From CBDCWQ01 sp965223435 (GTDB lineage Bacteria > Myxococcota > Kuafuiibacteriia > Kuafuiibacteriales > Kuafuiibacteriaceae): a stretch of 64,000 nucleotides of DNA. Where the stretch lies: positions 248,001-312,000 of the forward strand of contig CBDCWQ010000022.1 of assembly GCA_965223435.1 (NCBI GenBank), in the 5' to 3' direction. Of the stretch, positions 35,635-44,519 are shown piece by piece (positions within the stretch are counted from its first letter, which is position 1; the number at the start of each line of letters is the position of its first letter). Both the position numbers and the translations under genes were made by a program. The notes under the pieces were generated by a model that saw only the letters and a list, made by a program, of their open reading frames with translations, was not told where the DNA came from and made no database searches.

Positions 35635-37692
35635 CTACAAGTTGACCGGAAGACGAACCGTAAAACGAGTGCCCCTTCCGGGAACACTTTGGTAGTCCAC
35701 TGAGCCCATGTGCTCTTCAGCAATCTGGCGGACCATAGCGAGGCCTAGGCCCGTGCCGCCAACCTTCCCAGCAGTGGCAAAAGGCTCAAATAGCCGGCCT
35801 TCAAGTTCGGTCGGAATACCACCACCGGTGTCTTCAAAAACGATCTCCAAGAAGTCCTCCATCTTATCGACGGCTATTGTAAACTCCCCACCACCAGGCA
35901 TGGCCTCTCTTGCATTTCGAGCGATGTTCTGAAACAAGCGCCGTAGCTTGGTTTCATCGAGACGGGCGGCCCCCCTATAATTGGTCACGACCCGTAGCTT
36001 GACATTGGAGCTGGCGAATTCTCGCTCCAAAGACTCCAGAATATCTGACATGAATGCGGTGACATGAATTTTGCGGATCAGGACAGAGCGCTCTCCGCGT
36101 GCAAAAGCGAGAAGTTCTTTGGTCATTGAAGATAAGACATCGATTTGCCGGTTGACCCGGTGGGCAAATTCGGAACGCTCGTGCCGACTCTCCGAGTCGG
36201 TCATCATTTCCGTATAACCAGAGATCAGGGTTAGGGGCGTTCGTATGTCATGCATGACGCCGGAAAGCATCTGACCGATTGCCGTAAGTCGTTCGGACCG
36301 TTCTCGTTCCTGCCGTCTCTTTTCAGCATTGATGGCTCTACCCGCCTGAGAGCCCACCACCGTAAGCGCTTTGATATCCGAATCATCGAAGTCAGCACCT
36401 TCGGTTTTGTTGAGCAGCTCCAAAACCCCGATGATACCAACGTCCTTGATCTGAATGGGAACCACAACACTGCTTGCTACCTTGAGGCGGCCGCGTCGTT
36501 CACCGACCGATTCATTGTAGCAAACCGGATCTCCGCTTCGAAGTACGTCGCCAACCACCCCTTGAGCACTGCCCATGGTCAATGACTTGAAGGAGGCCAT
36601 CTTCGGGCCTCGAGAAGCCACAGGGTCCAAACACGACCTTTGATCGTCCAAGACGTAGGCGGCTCCCGCTTCAGCGCTCATAGCCCGCAGCGCCGTCCCC
36701 ACAATGCGTCCCAACATTTCTTGAAGGTTTGATGATTCGGAAATCGCTCGCTCGGTGTCAAACAACAACATCAGCTCGCGTCGCGCCTTCTCAAGCTTGT
36801 CGTTTCGATCGACAGCTTCACCGTATAGGGCCGCAACCTCCAGTGCGACACCAATCTCTGAAGCAATCGCTTCCAATAGTCGCTCGTCGGTTCCATCAAA
36901 TCCCCCGCGCCTCTTATTCAAGACCTGAATCACTCCGATGATCTCAGTGCCGTGGGGCCTTTTCACTGGCCAAACCAACATCGAGCGGGTTCGATATCCG
37001 GAACGCTTGTCTACGTCGGGATTGAACCGATGGTCTTCATAGGCATCCCGCACGTGCTGAGGTTCTCCGCGCTCGGCTACCCAGCCGGCGATCCCCACCC
37101 CAAAGCCAAGCCGAATCTCCTTGAGTTCACTACCCTCAAGCACTTTTGACCAAAGCTCACGCTTTGGCCTGTCCACCAAAAAAAGCGTTGAGCGGTCGGC
37201 TTCTAAAAGGCGGGTGCTACAAGATACGATTTCGAGCAGCAAAGAATCGAGCTCCAAGTTGGACCCCAAAGCCCGCCCGATTTGTTTCATTGCCTCCACC
37301 CGCCGCTCGGACCGCTCGAGACCATGCCGCAAATCCGAAATCTCGTTTTCAAGCTCACGAATTCGGGCGCCGGAAGTCGAATCAAGGCCTCCCGCCGACG
37401 TCTTTGAGTCTTCATCCCTACGTGCCACCTGGTGTTCTTTCACCGAGGCGGTACGGCTCTTGGCTGTTTGGCCGCGGGCCGCCTTAGCCTTGGACCGAAC
37501 AGCTTTTTTGCTTGCCTTCGTCTCACTCTTCGTCGTGCGAACTCGTGTGGACTTGCTCTTGGGCCGAGCAACCTTTTTTCCTGCCTTCGTGCCGCTCTTC
37601 GCCGTGCGAACTCGAACGGCCTTAACCTTGGGCCGAGTCGCCTTAGTCTTGACTCCCTTGGCCGCACCGCGGCGTGCCTTGCTCTTGGGCAC
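35635..37692 (-). CDS. GAF-GAF histidine kinase with a histone-H1-like basic tail
   Basis: A 685-residue soluble sensor kinase. Residues 1-85 are almost all Lys, Arg, Ala, Ser and Thr and form about three repeats of a ~25-residue unit (RPKVKA..RTAKS.TKAGKKVA), like the tail of linker histone H1. A coiled coil (about 105-130) then precedes two GAF domains (about 125-285 and 310-460), HisKA with H481 in MHDIRTPLTLISGY, and HATPase_c with GGTGLGLAMV. It starts with GTG that shares one base with the TAG of polA, so translation is probably coupled. The basic tail suggests DNA association; the signal is unknown. Confidence 0.9.
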   Translation of the reverse strand: MPKSKARRGAAKGVKTKATRPKVKAVRVRTAKSGTKAGKKVARPKSKSTRVRTTKSETKASKKAVRSKAKAARGQTAKSRTASVKEHQVARRDEDSKTSAGGLDSTSGARIRELENEISDLRHGLERSERRVEAMKQIGRALGSNLELDSLLLEIVSCSTRLLEADRSTLFLVDRPKRELWSKVLEGSELKEIRLGFGVGIAGWVAERGEPQHVRDAYEDHRFNPDVDKRSGYRTRSMLVWPVKRPHGTEIIGVIQVLNKRRGGFDGTDERLLEAIASEIGVALEVAALYGEAVDRNDKLEKARRELMLLFDTERAISESSNLQEMLGRIVGTALRAMSAEAGAAYVLDDQRSCLDPVASRGPKMASFKSLTMGSAQGVVGDVLRSGDPVCYNESVGERRGRLKVASSVVVPIQIKDVGIIGVLELLNKTEGADFDDSDIKALTVVGSQAGRAINAEKRRQERERSERLTAIGQMLSGVMHDIRTPLTLISGYTEMMTDSESRHERSEFAHRVNRQIDVLSSMTKELLAFARGERSVLIRKIHVTAFMSDILESLEREFASSNVKLRVVTNYRGAARLDETKLRRLFQNIARNAREAMPGGGEFTIAVDKMEDFLEIVFEDTGGGIPTELEGRLFEPFATAGKVGGTGLGLAMVRQIAEEHMGSVDYQSVPGRGTRFTVRLPVNL

Positions 37693-40388
37693 TAGTGGGC
37701 CTCATCCCAATTCGAGCCCATAGAGGCCTCAGCGACAAGGGGTACTTTGAGTGGAAAAACGTGCTCCATTTCCCGCTTGACCATTGCCGCCACCGCCTCT
37801 GCTTCGCCTTCGTTCGCCTCTAAGAGAAGCTCATCGTGCACTTGGAGCAAGAGTTTCGCCCGCGGGAAAGACTCTGCCAAGACCGCGTCCACGCGAATCA
37901 TGGCCAACTTGATGAGATCGGCAGCGCTGCCCTGGATAGGTGTATTGACTGCGATTCGCTCAGCCGCAGCTCTTGAGCCACGGTTTTTCGAATTGATGTC
38001 GTGAATCAGCCGCCTTCGGCCTAGTAGAGTCTTCACCATGCCCCGCTCCCTGGCCTCGGACAAACACGAATCGATAAAAGCCCGTACCCCACTTTGCCGT
38101 TCAAAGTAGTCCTTTACAAACTGGGAAGCCGTCCTCCGCGGGATCTTGAGCTCTCGAGCTAACCGCACGGGCCCCATTCCATAGAGCACACCAAAGTTAA
38201 CGGCTTTGGCCTGCGTCCGCTGTTCTCTTGTGACCTGCTCGGCTGGCGTTTCGAATAGAACGGATGCCGTTCTGGTGTGAACATCCGCGCCATCTTGAAA
38301 CGCTTTTGCCAGCACCGCATCCTCCGAAAAATGCGCAAGAACCCGCAGCTCAATTTGCGAATAGTCTACCGAAATGAGTTTGTTGCCGGGCTCCACAACA
38401 AAGACTTGTCGAAGTCGCCGACCGAGTTCCGTGCGAATGGGGATATTCTGGAGGTTGGGGTCGTTCGACGAGAGGCGACCCGTAGCCGCGGTCGTTTGCC
38501 CAAAAACCGTATGCACTCGGCCCGTCGCCTCCGAGACCATAGTAGGCAAGGTATCAACGTATGTGGACTTCAGCTTCTGTACCTGACGGTAGTCCAAAAC
38601 GGCCTTCGGAAGAGGATGCGAATCCGATAGCGCTTCCAAAACAGAATGATCTGTAGAAGGACCGGTTTTTGTTCGTTTGATAATCTTGAGTCCAAGCTCC
38701 TCGAAGAAGAGCTCCCGAAGCTGCTTTGGAGACGAAATATTGAACTCACGACCGGCGATCTCGAAGCAGACCGCCTCTAAGCGAGACAATTCTTCGGCAA
38801 AAGTCCCCGACATCTCCTGCAATCGTTTAACGTCAACACGAATTCCGGTCATTTCCATCTTGGCGAGAACCGGAAGCAGCGGCAACTCGACATCGGTCAG
38901 AACGTGAAGAAGGTCGTTCTTTTCGAGATGGGGCTTCAATATTCCAGAGGCAACAAATGCAATGTCGGCTCGCTCGGCCACGTAGATTGCAGCCTCGATC
39001 TTGGGGACCTGATCAAAACTTCGCCGTTTGCGATTCTCTTTGAGCAGCTCTTCACGTACGATGGCTTGATGCCCCAAAAAACGACGAGCCACCGACTCGT
39101 CGCCATGGGCACTTTCGTCGGGATCCAAAAGGTAGCTTGCCACAGTGGTATCCATCGACAAACCTGCGATTTGAACTCCAAATCTCAAGAAAAATGCGTA
39201 CGCCAGTTTTGTATCGGAACTTATCTTTTTGATATTCTCGTTCACAAAAATGGGCCTCAACGCATCAACGACCGTATCAAGCTCTAGCCCTTCTCGTTCC
39301 TTGGACGGTTCAGCAATAGGGATATACGAAACCTCGCCCTTTTTGCTGGCAATCGCAATTCCGTAGACTTTCGCATCAACCGCACGCCGCGACTCGAGCT
39401 CGACGCTGAACGCAATTTCTTTTGCATTCGTCCATTCCTCAGCCAGTCTCTTTAGTTCTTCGGGTTCGGTGACCCGTTTGTACCCCTTATGAGAGATCTG
39501 TTCACTCGCTGTTGTGCTCCCGTTTTTGCTCGAAGTCTTTTTGGGCAGCAAGCGCCTAAACTCCAACTCTTCAAATAGCCTGTGAAGCTCTCCTTTGTCT
39601 GGTCCTGAAAAGGCGAGCTCATCAATCTTCGAAACATCGAGTTCTATGCGATCGTCGAGGGCAACCAACCGACGAGAAAGCCGCGCGTCTTCCTCGGAAT
39701 TTACAAGCGTCTGGCCCTGCTTGCCTTTAACGCCTCCGTCACGGGCCGCGCTGAGCACACCTTCAAGATCCCCGTGGTTGCCGAGCAACTTGGCAGCCGT
39801 CTTCATTCCGATGCCTCGAACACCCGGTATGTTGTCACTGGCGTCGCCCGCTAGGGCCAACGCGTCAGCCATCTGTTCGGGGCGAACACCGTACTTTTCC
39901 ACAACCTCCTCGATGCCGTAACGCTGCCCACGCATGGGCTCGTACAGCCGAACGCGCTCGCCAACCAGCTGCATCAAGTCCTTGTCTCCAGTAATGATCT
40001 GGACATCAAAGCCACTTTCTAGCGCCATTCGTGTAAGCGTCGCGATCACATCATCGGCTTCGCAGCCTTGGACCACCAGCTTACGAAGTGAAAAGGCGGA
40101 AACGACTTCATGTATGCGCGAAATCTGGACCGCCAGATCTTCCGGCGGCGGGGGACGGTTCGCCTTGTACTCCGAGTACATGTCCTTTCGAAAATTCGGC
40201 CCGCCGGCATCAAAGGTGATCGCGATGAACTTGGGCTCCTCCTCGCGGAGCGTTTTTTCGAGCATTGTGCTGAACCCGTAAACGGCGTTGGTCGGTTCTC
40301 CAGACGCCGTGCTCAAAGGCCGTATGGCGTAGTAGGCTCTGAATATGTAACCCGAGCCGTCGATCAGGTGTAGGACAGGGCGCGACAC
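37692..40388 (-). CDS. polA: DNA polymerase I
   Basis: An 898-residue family A polymerase. I chose GTG 40388 (MSRPVLHLIDGSGYIFRAYYAI) because this is where known PolA sequences begin; the open frame runs back to 40598 without support. The 5'-3' exonuclease domain (about 1-290), an exonuclease-like middle domain and a polymerase domain (about 490-898) with motifs RLSSNDPNLQNIPI, DYSQIELRVLAH, and QVHDELLLE are all present. The 3'-5' proofreading site looks dead: the two Asp of motif I and II and that of motif III are replaced (S328 for D355 of E. coli, A396 for D424, and R in YVAERAD for D501). It lies between a GAF kinase and a divergent Ser/Thr kinase. Confidence 0.95.
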   Translation of the reverse strand: MSRPVLHLIDGSGYIFRAYYAIRPLSTASGEPTNAVYGFSTMLEKTLREEEPKFIAITFDAGGPNFRKDMYSEYKANRPPPPEDLAVQISRIHEVVSAFSLRKLVVQGCEADDVIATLTRMALESGFDVQIITGDKDLMQLVGERVRLYEPMRGQRYGIEEVVEKYGVRPEQMADALALAGDASDNIPGVRGIGMKTAAKLLGNHGDLEGVLSAARDGGVKGKQGQTLVNSEEDARLSRRLVALDDRIELDVSKIDELAFSGPDKGELHRLFEELEFRRLLPKKTSSKNGSTTASEQISHKGYKRVTEPEELKRLAEEWTNAKEIAFSVELESRRAVDAKVYGIAIASKKGEVSYIPIAEPSKEREGLELDTVVDALRPIFVNENIKKISSDTKLAYAFFLRFGVQIAGLSMDTTVASYLLDPDESAHGDESVARRFLGHQAIVREELLKENRKRRSFDQVPKIEAAIYVAERADIAFVASGILKPHLEKNDLLHVLTDVELPLLPVLAKMEMTGIRVDVKRLQEMSGTFAEELSRLEAVCFEIAGREFNISSPKQLRELFFEELGLKIIKRTKTGPSTDHSVLEALSDSHPLPKAVLDYRQVQKLKSTYVDTLPTMVSEATGRVHTVFGQTTAATGRLSSNDPNLQNIPIRTELGRRLRQVFVVEPGNKLISVDYSQIELRVLAHFSEDAVLAKAFQDGADVHTRTASVLFETPAEQVTREQRTQAKAVNFGVLYGMGPVRLARELKIPRRTASQFVKDYFERQSGVRAFIDSCLSEARERGMVKTLLGRRRLIHDINSKNRGSRAAAERIAVNTPIQGSAADLIKLAMIRVDAVLAESFPRAKLLLQVHDELLLEANEGEAEAVAAMVKREMEHVFPLKVPLVAEASMGSNWDEAH

Positions 40389-40579
40389 CCGTAGAGCCCA
40401 TATCTCTCCCAACTCCTTGTGGCCAAGCGATCGTCCATCGAGCTGAGGGTTGGCTGTTTTCCCCAGTCCGCAAGGGCCCTCGTTGGGCCATCGCATGCAG
40501 GGTAATCTCCATATCCTCCACGCTCCCGATGGGGCGACGGACCCCGCATCGTTGTAGACTGGCCGCAAAGACTCCGAAA

Positions 40580-43036
40580 ATGGGAGACACCACCGCACAA
40601 AGATTCGGTCCTTACGTGATCCTTGACCGGATCGGCGACGGCGGGATGGCAGAAATCTTCCTGGCCAAAGTCCAGGGGTACTCTGGGTTCGAAAAGCTTA
40701 TCGCGCTGAAAAAAATCCTTCCGCGATACAGCCGCAGCACAACCTTCGCCCAAATGCTCATTCATGAGGCCAAGCTCGCAGCACAGTTGCAGCACCACAA
40801 TGTTGTACAAGTCATGGACCTTGGTGAAATTGAAGGCCAGGTCTATATCGCAATGGAGTACGTCCGAGGGCGAGATCTGGCGGGCGTTCTGTCCAACACT
40901 TATCGGAGAAAAGAGCTTCTTCCCGTGGAGCTGGCGCTCTGCATCGCAACGGAGTTCCTGACGGGGCTGGACTATGCCCATCGAGTTCAAGACACGGACG
41001 GAAGAGCCCTCGGACTGATTCATCGCGACATATCACCCCAAAACATCCTGATATCTTACGAGGGCGAGGTCAAAGTCACCGATTTCGGCATCGCGCGGGC
41101 CTTATCGGAAAAGGAGGGGTTCAAGCTTCCCGGCAAGCTACACGGGAAGTTCGGGTACATGTCTCCAGAGCAGGTCCTCGGACACGAAATAGACCAACGA
41201 TCCGATATCTTCAGTGCGGGTGTCGTCTTGTACGAGATGCTCACCGGACGTCGACTCTTCCGAGGCAAAGACCACAAAGACACGATCCGGATGATCGCCT
41301 CACACCCTCTGAACCCACCTTCGACCATCAACGCAAACGTCACTCCCGAAATAGATCGCATCTGCGTCACGGCCCTCGCCCGAGACCGAGGCGTCCGCTA
41401 TCAAACGATGGGCGCGCTTCTGGGGCACCTATCCCGGGTCGCCGACGCGCTCCCCAGGCGAGCCGCAACCCGAGATCTGAGTGTGTACATGCGGCGACAG
41501 TTTGGCAACGCTGCCCGACGTCAAAATTCTCGGCGAGGAAGCCGGGGCGCAACAGTTGGAACATCATCAGCGACCAACAATGGCCCTGTCGTGCGCAAAA
41601 GCCAGAGTCTGTCGCTTTCTGGTAACCATCGCGTCCCGCTCGGCACCATTTTGCTCGAGCAAAACGCCATCAGCCCCGATGATCTCGAAATTGCACTGGC
41701 GGAGCAACGCGCGCGCGGAGGCCGCATCGGCGAACTCCTGTTGGCCTCAGGAACCACGACTGAGGAAGAGCTCATACAAGCACTTTCTACCCAAACCATG
41801 CTGCCGATCATCTCCGAAGACGATCTGCTTTCGAGCGATGTTCCCCCGGAGCTTCTTCAGCGTTTTCCACGAGAAGCTGCTGAGTCGACCCTCATCGTCC
41901 CGGTGTCGATGAACGACGCCCAACGATCGGTAGATCTCGTCGTCAACGACCCTTTCGATGATGTAGGGATCCTTGAATGCCGGGTGCTCCTCGGCGTGAA
42001 TGATGTGGTCCCCATCCTCGCAAAACGCTCGTCCATTCGCGCGGCCATTGACATGTTTTATGGGCATTCGGGAACCGACAAGACACTGATGGGTGCGGTT
42101 TTTGACCGAACCGAGCCCCAGCCTGAGCGCATACCCACCGTGTTGATCGCCGACGGCGAAGAATCTGCTATTCGGGAGCTCGTAAGCCGGCTCGAAGAAG
42201 AAAACTGCAATGTTCTTGTGGCACACGACGGTCGACAAGCGCGCAAATTTTGCCAAGAGCACCAGCCCGCAGTAGCCATTTTAGACGCGTCGCTTCCCGG
42301 CATCGATGGCTACAACCTCCTTTTGGAAGTGAGATCAAAAAATGAGGACATGGCCGTATTCATCAGCTCAAACCGCGGCAATGAATTTCGGCAATCAAAG
42401 GCTCTGGAACTCGGAGCCGACGACTTTTTCGTCAAGCCGTTCAGTTTGGAAATCACCACTTCTAAGGTCCGACGAGAACTCCAAAAACGCGGCGGAGGCT
42501 CGCGCCTATCGCCCCCAAGCGCACAGCATCCCGGTGTCTCTGGTTCCCTTCTGGAAATGACGGTTTTGGACATCGTACAGAGCATGGAACTCGGACTGAA
42601 AACCGCCCACGTTGTCATCCAGTACCAAGACGGACGAAGCGGCGTCCTGGCCATTGCACAAGGTCGCATCGTCGGCTCTGTGTGCGACGACCTCTCGGGC
42701 GAGGAGGCCCTCTATGCCATGATGCGTCCCGGAGACGGCCTGTTTCGAATCGAATACCGCGACTCCCCCATCGCCCCAAACATCACCAGGCCCAACACTT
42801 TTCTTCTCATGGAAGCCATGCGTCTTTACGACGAGGAGCTCATCGACAACTCACCGCAGCGAACCCCTGTGGTCCACACCCGGCATAGTTTCGCCCACGA
42901 GCCACCGACCCCACCAAACACAGACAATACGGACGAAAGTAAATTCGATGCAGTGATGTCTCCGGCCTCCAAGCCATTAACGGTCATCGGCGACTCGGTC
43001 AAAGTAAGCAACCGGCACGATGAAGATGAAAGCTAG
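40580..43036 (+). CDS. Ser/Thr kinase fused to MshEN, receiver and PATAN (DUF4388) domains
   Basis: An 818-residue soluble fusion, ATG 40580. Residues 10-285 are an active-looking protein kinase (K44, HRDISPQN with D150, DFG 168-170). A basic linker leads to an MshEN/GspE-N domain (about 352-495) with two LGxxL...L..L..Q motifs of the type that bind c-di-GMP (PLGTILLEQNAI...LAEQ and IGELLLASG...LSTQ). A receiver (about 519-632, phosphoacceptor D569, K619) and a PATAN/DUF4388 domain (about 653-728) follow. No DNA-binding domain is visible. It is divergent from polA, 191 bases apart, and convergent with the HD-GYP gene. This domain order is unusual. Confidence 0.9.
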   Translation: MGDTTAQRFGPYVILDRIGDGGMAEIFLAKVQGYSGFEKLIALKKILPRYSRSTTFAQMLIHEAKLAAQLQHHNVVQVMDLGEIEGQVYIAMEYVRGRDLAGVLSNTYRRKELLPVELALCIATEFLTGLDYAHRVQDTDGRALGLIHRDISPQNILISYEGEVKVTDFGIARALSEKEGFKLPGKLHGKFGYMSPEQVLGHEIDQRSDIFSAGVVLYEMLTGRRLFRGKDHKDTIRMIASHPLNPPSTINANVTPEIDRICVTALARDRGVRYQTMGALLGHLSRVADALPRRAATRDLSVYMRRQFGNAARRQNSRRGSRGATVGTSSATNNGPVVRKSQSLSLSGNHRVPLGTILLEQNAISPDDLEIALAEQRARGGRIGELLLASGTTTEEELIQALSTQTMLPIISEDDLLSSDVPPELLQRFPREAAESTLIVPVSMNDAQRSVDLVVNDPFDDVGILECRVLLGVNDVVPILAKRSSIRAAIDMFYGHSGTDKTLMGAVFDRTEPQPERIPTVLIADGEESAIRELVSRLEEENCNVLVAHDGRQARKFCQEHQPAVAILDASLPGIDGYNLLLEVRSKNEDMAVFISSNRGNEFRQSKALELGADDFFVKPFSLEITTSKVRRELQKRGGGSRLSPPSAQHPGVSGSLLEMTVLDIVQSMELGLKTAHVVIQYQDGRSGVLAIAQGRIVGSVCDDLSGEEALYAMMRPGDGLFRIEYRDSPIAPNITRPNTFLLMEAMRLYDEELIDNSPQRTPVVHTRHSFAHEPPTPPNTDNTDESKFDAVMSPASKPLTVIGDSVKVSNRHDEDES

Positions 43037-43038
43037 CG

Positions 43039-43055
43039 AGCCTCCGGCAAAGGCT
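43039..43055. terminator. Small hairpin between convergent genes
   Basis: AGCCT at 43039-43043 pairs with AGGCT at 43051-43055 around a 7-base loop, between the convergent kinase and HD-GYP stop codons. It is a short stem without a T tract. Confidence 0.3.
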
Positions 43056-43059
43056 GCCG

Positions 43060-44505
43060 CTAAAGAACCACACACATACCCGCGTCTAGCCCACCGAGCT
43101 CTCGCCCTCGGGCCATACGAACAACACGATTCCCTGCGCCATCGTGGTCGGCCAGATTTCGAATCGCTGTCCCTTTGATGGCATTTCCGTCGGCATCGCG
43201 CACAACCTTAACCCACGGTTTTTCGAAGAACTTTGGATCATGAGAATTGTGGTACACAACGGCGATTTCTCCGCTGTCCAATCGAACGGCGCTCCCGAGT
43301 GGATAGAGGCCCATGAGGTTGACCAGCACGCGCACGACCAACGGATCAAACTTTTGCCCCGAATCCCGGAGCAAAATATTGAGCGCCTCGTCGGCTGTAT
43401 ACCCCTCCCGCCAAGGACGCCTGGTTGTTAACGCATCAAATGCATCTGCCACCGCAACAACGCGGGAGAAAATGTGTATCTTGGCGACTTTCTTGGTTTC
43501 CGGGTCTCGATAGGGCTTGTGATGTTCATAAGCCACAATCACGCGGCGAATCATCGCATCGTTGAGTTTTCCTCGCCCAATAATGCTTCGAATCTGGCGA
43601 ATCATCGCCTCGTGGAGCTCAACCCTTTCTTTTGGGCTTAGCTCCGCATCTTGCGCCGCCATGTCACTGGATACGAGCGCAAATCCAACGTCCGCCAAAA
43701 GAGCGGCGGTCCCAAGATCCACCAAGTCAACACGCCCAATATTAAGTGCACGGCCAAGAATAATGGACAAGACGCAGGTATTCGCCGCGTGATTGAAATC
43801 GTAATCGAAGGCTTGCTTGATGGCTGAAAGCTTCAGAAGGAAGTTCACCCGCTCCGTAGCAATATCTACAAGATCTTGCACGATTCTCGTCAACGGAAGC
43901 TTACCGGCCATGGGATCATTGCCGTCGCGAATCGCATGAACAAATTCCCGAGTCGCGATAATAGCCTTGGAGTAAGTCTGGACGGCAAAGGTCTTACGAT
44001 CAATCCGCAACTCGGAATCTTCGCTTTCGCCATCACTAAACTCCTTCGGACCCAAAAGCTCTAAGGCAAGCTCCTTGAACTCCTCGAGAGAACGCCGCAT
44101 GGACTCGACATCTTTTTGAGACTCGATTGGCCTTACGAAGGCCAAGATAAAATTGCGCAAAGTCACGCTGTCAACCGGCCGAGAAAAAGCCAAACCGCCC
44201 ATCTCGCGAACCTCAAACTCGCGCTGGAGAAACAAGACCTGGTCACGAATTGTGAATTCGAGACGAAGCCTCATGTCGTTGAGGTAAACAACGCCCTCCA
44301 CGAACTGGATCTGAACCACTCCGTCAAGAGAAGCCCATAAGGTGTTGATCGTGTCTCGAAGATTCTCCGTAGCAATCAGAAGAGCCTTGTTGGTCGGGTC
44401 GTGGATACGCATGGTCCTCAAGACCATGTGGAGTTGGAGTACAAGCCGACGCCCCAAGAGCTGGCGCTTGGGAGTCATCACCAGTCTACTCTGCGGCTCA
44501 CTCAT
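43060..44505 (-). CDS. Degenerate HD-GYP domain protein
   Basis: A 481-residue protein. Residues about 20-155 form an N-terminal domain also seen in the HEAT-repeat protein encoded just upstream. The C-terminal half (about 225-410) is a HD-GYP-like fold, keeping FNHAAN and the DAFDALTTRRPWREG tail segment, but the metal-binding HD is AD (LLADVGF), HHE is HHK and the GYP is missing. It is therefore unlikely to hydrolyse cyclic-di-GMP, though it may still bind it. The last ~70 residues are an additional beta-rich part. It starts 14 bases after the HEAT gene stops, so these form one operon. Confidence 0.85.
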   Translation of the reverse strand: MSEPQSRLVMTPKRQLLGRRLVLQLHMVLRTMRIHDPTNKALLIATENLRDTINTLWASLDGVVQIQFVEGVVYLNDMRLRLEFTIRDQVLFLQREFEVREMGGLAFSRPVDSVTLRNFILAFVRPIESQKDVESMRRSLEEFKELALELLGPKEFSDGESEDSELRIDRKTFAVQTYSKAIIATREFVHAIRDGNDPMAGKLPLTRIVQDLVDIATERVNFLLKLSAIKQAFDYDFNHAANTCVLSIILGRALNIGRVDLVDLGTAALLADVGFALVSSDMAAQDAELSPKERVELHEAMIRQIRSIIGRGKLNDAMIRRVIVAYEHHKPYRDPETKKVAKIHIFSRVVAVADAFDALTTRRPWREGYTADEALNILLRDSGQKFDPLVVRVLVNLMGLYPLGSAVRLDSGEIAVVYHNSHDPKFFEKPWVKVVRDADGNAIKGTAIRNLADHDGAGNRVVRMARGRELGGLDAGMCVVL

Positions 44506-44519
44506 ACGTATCCAAAAAC

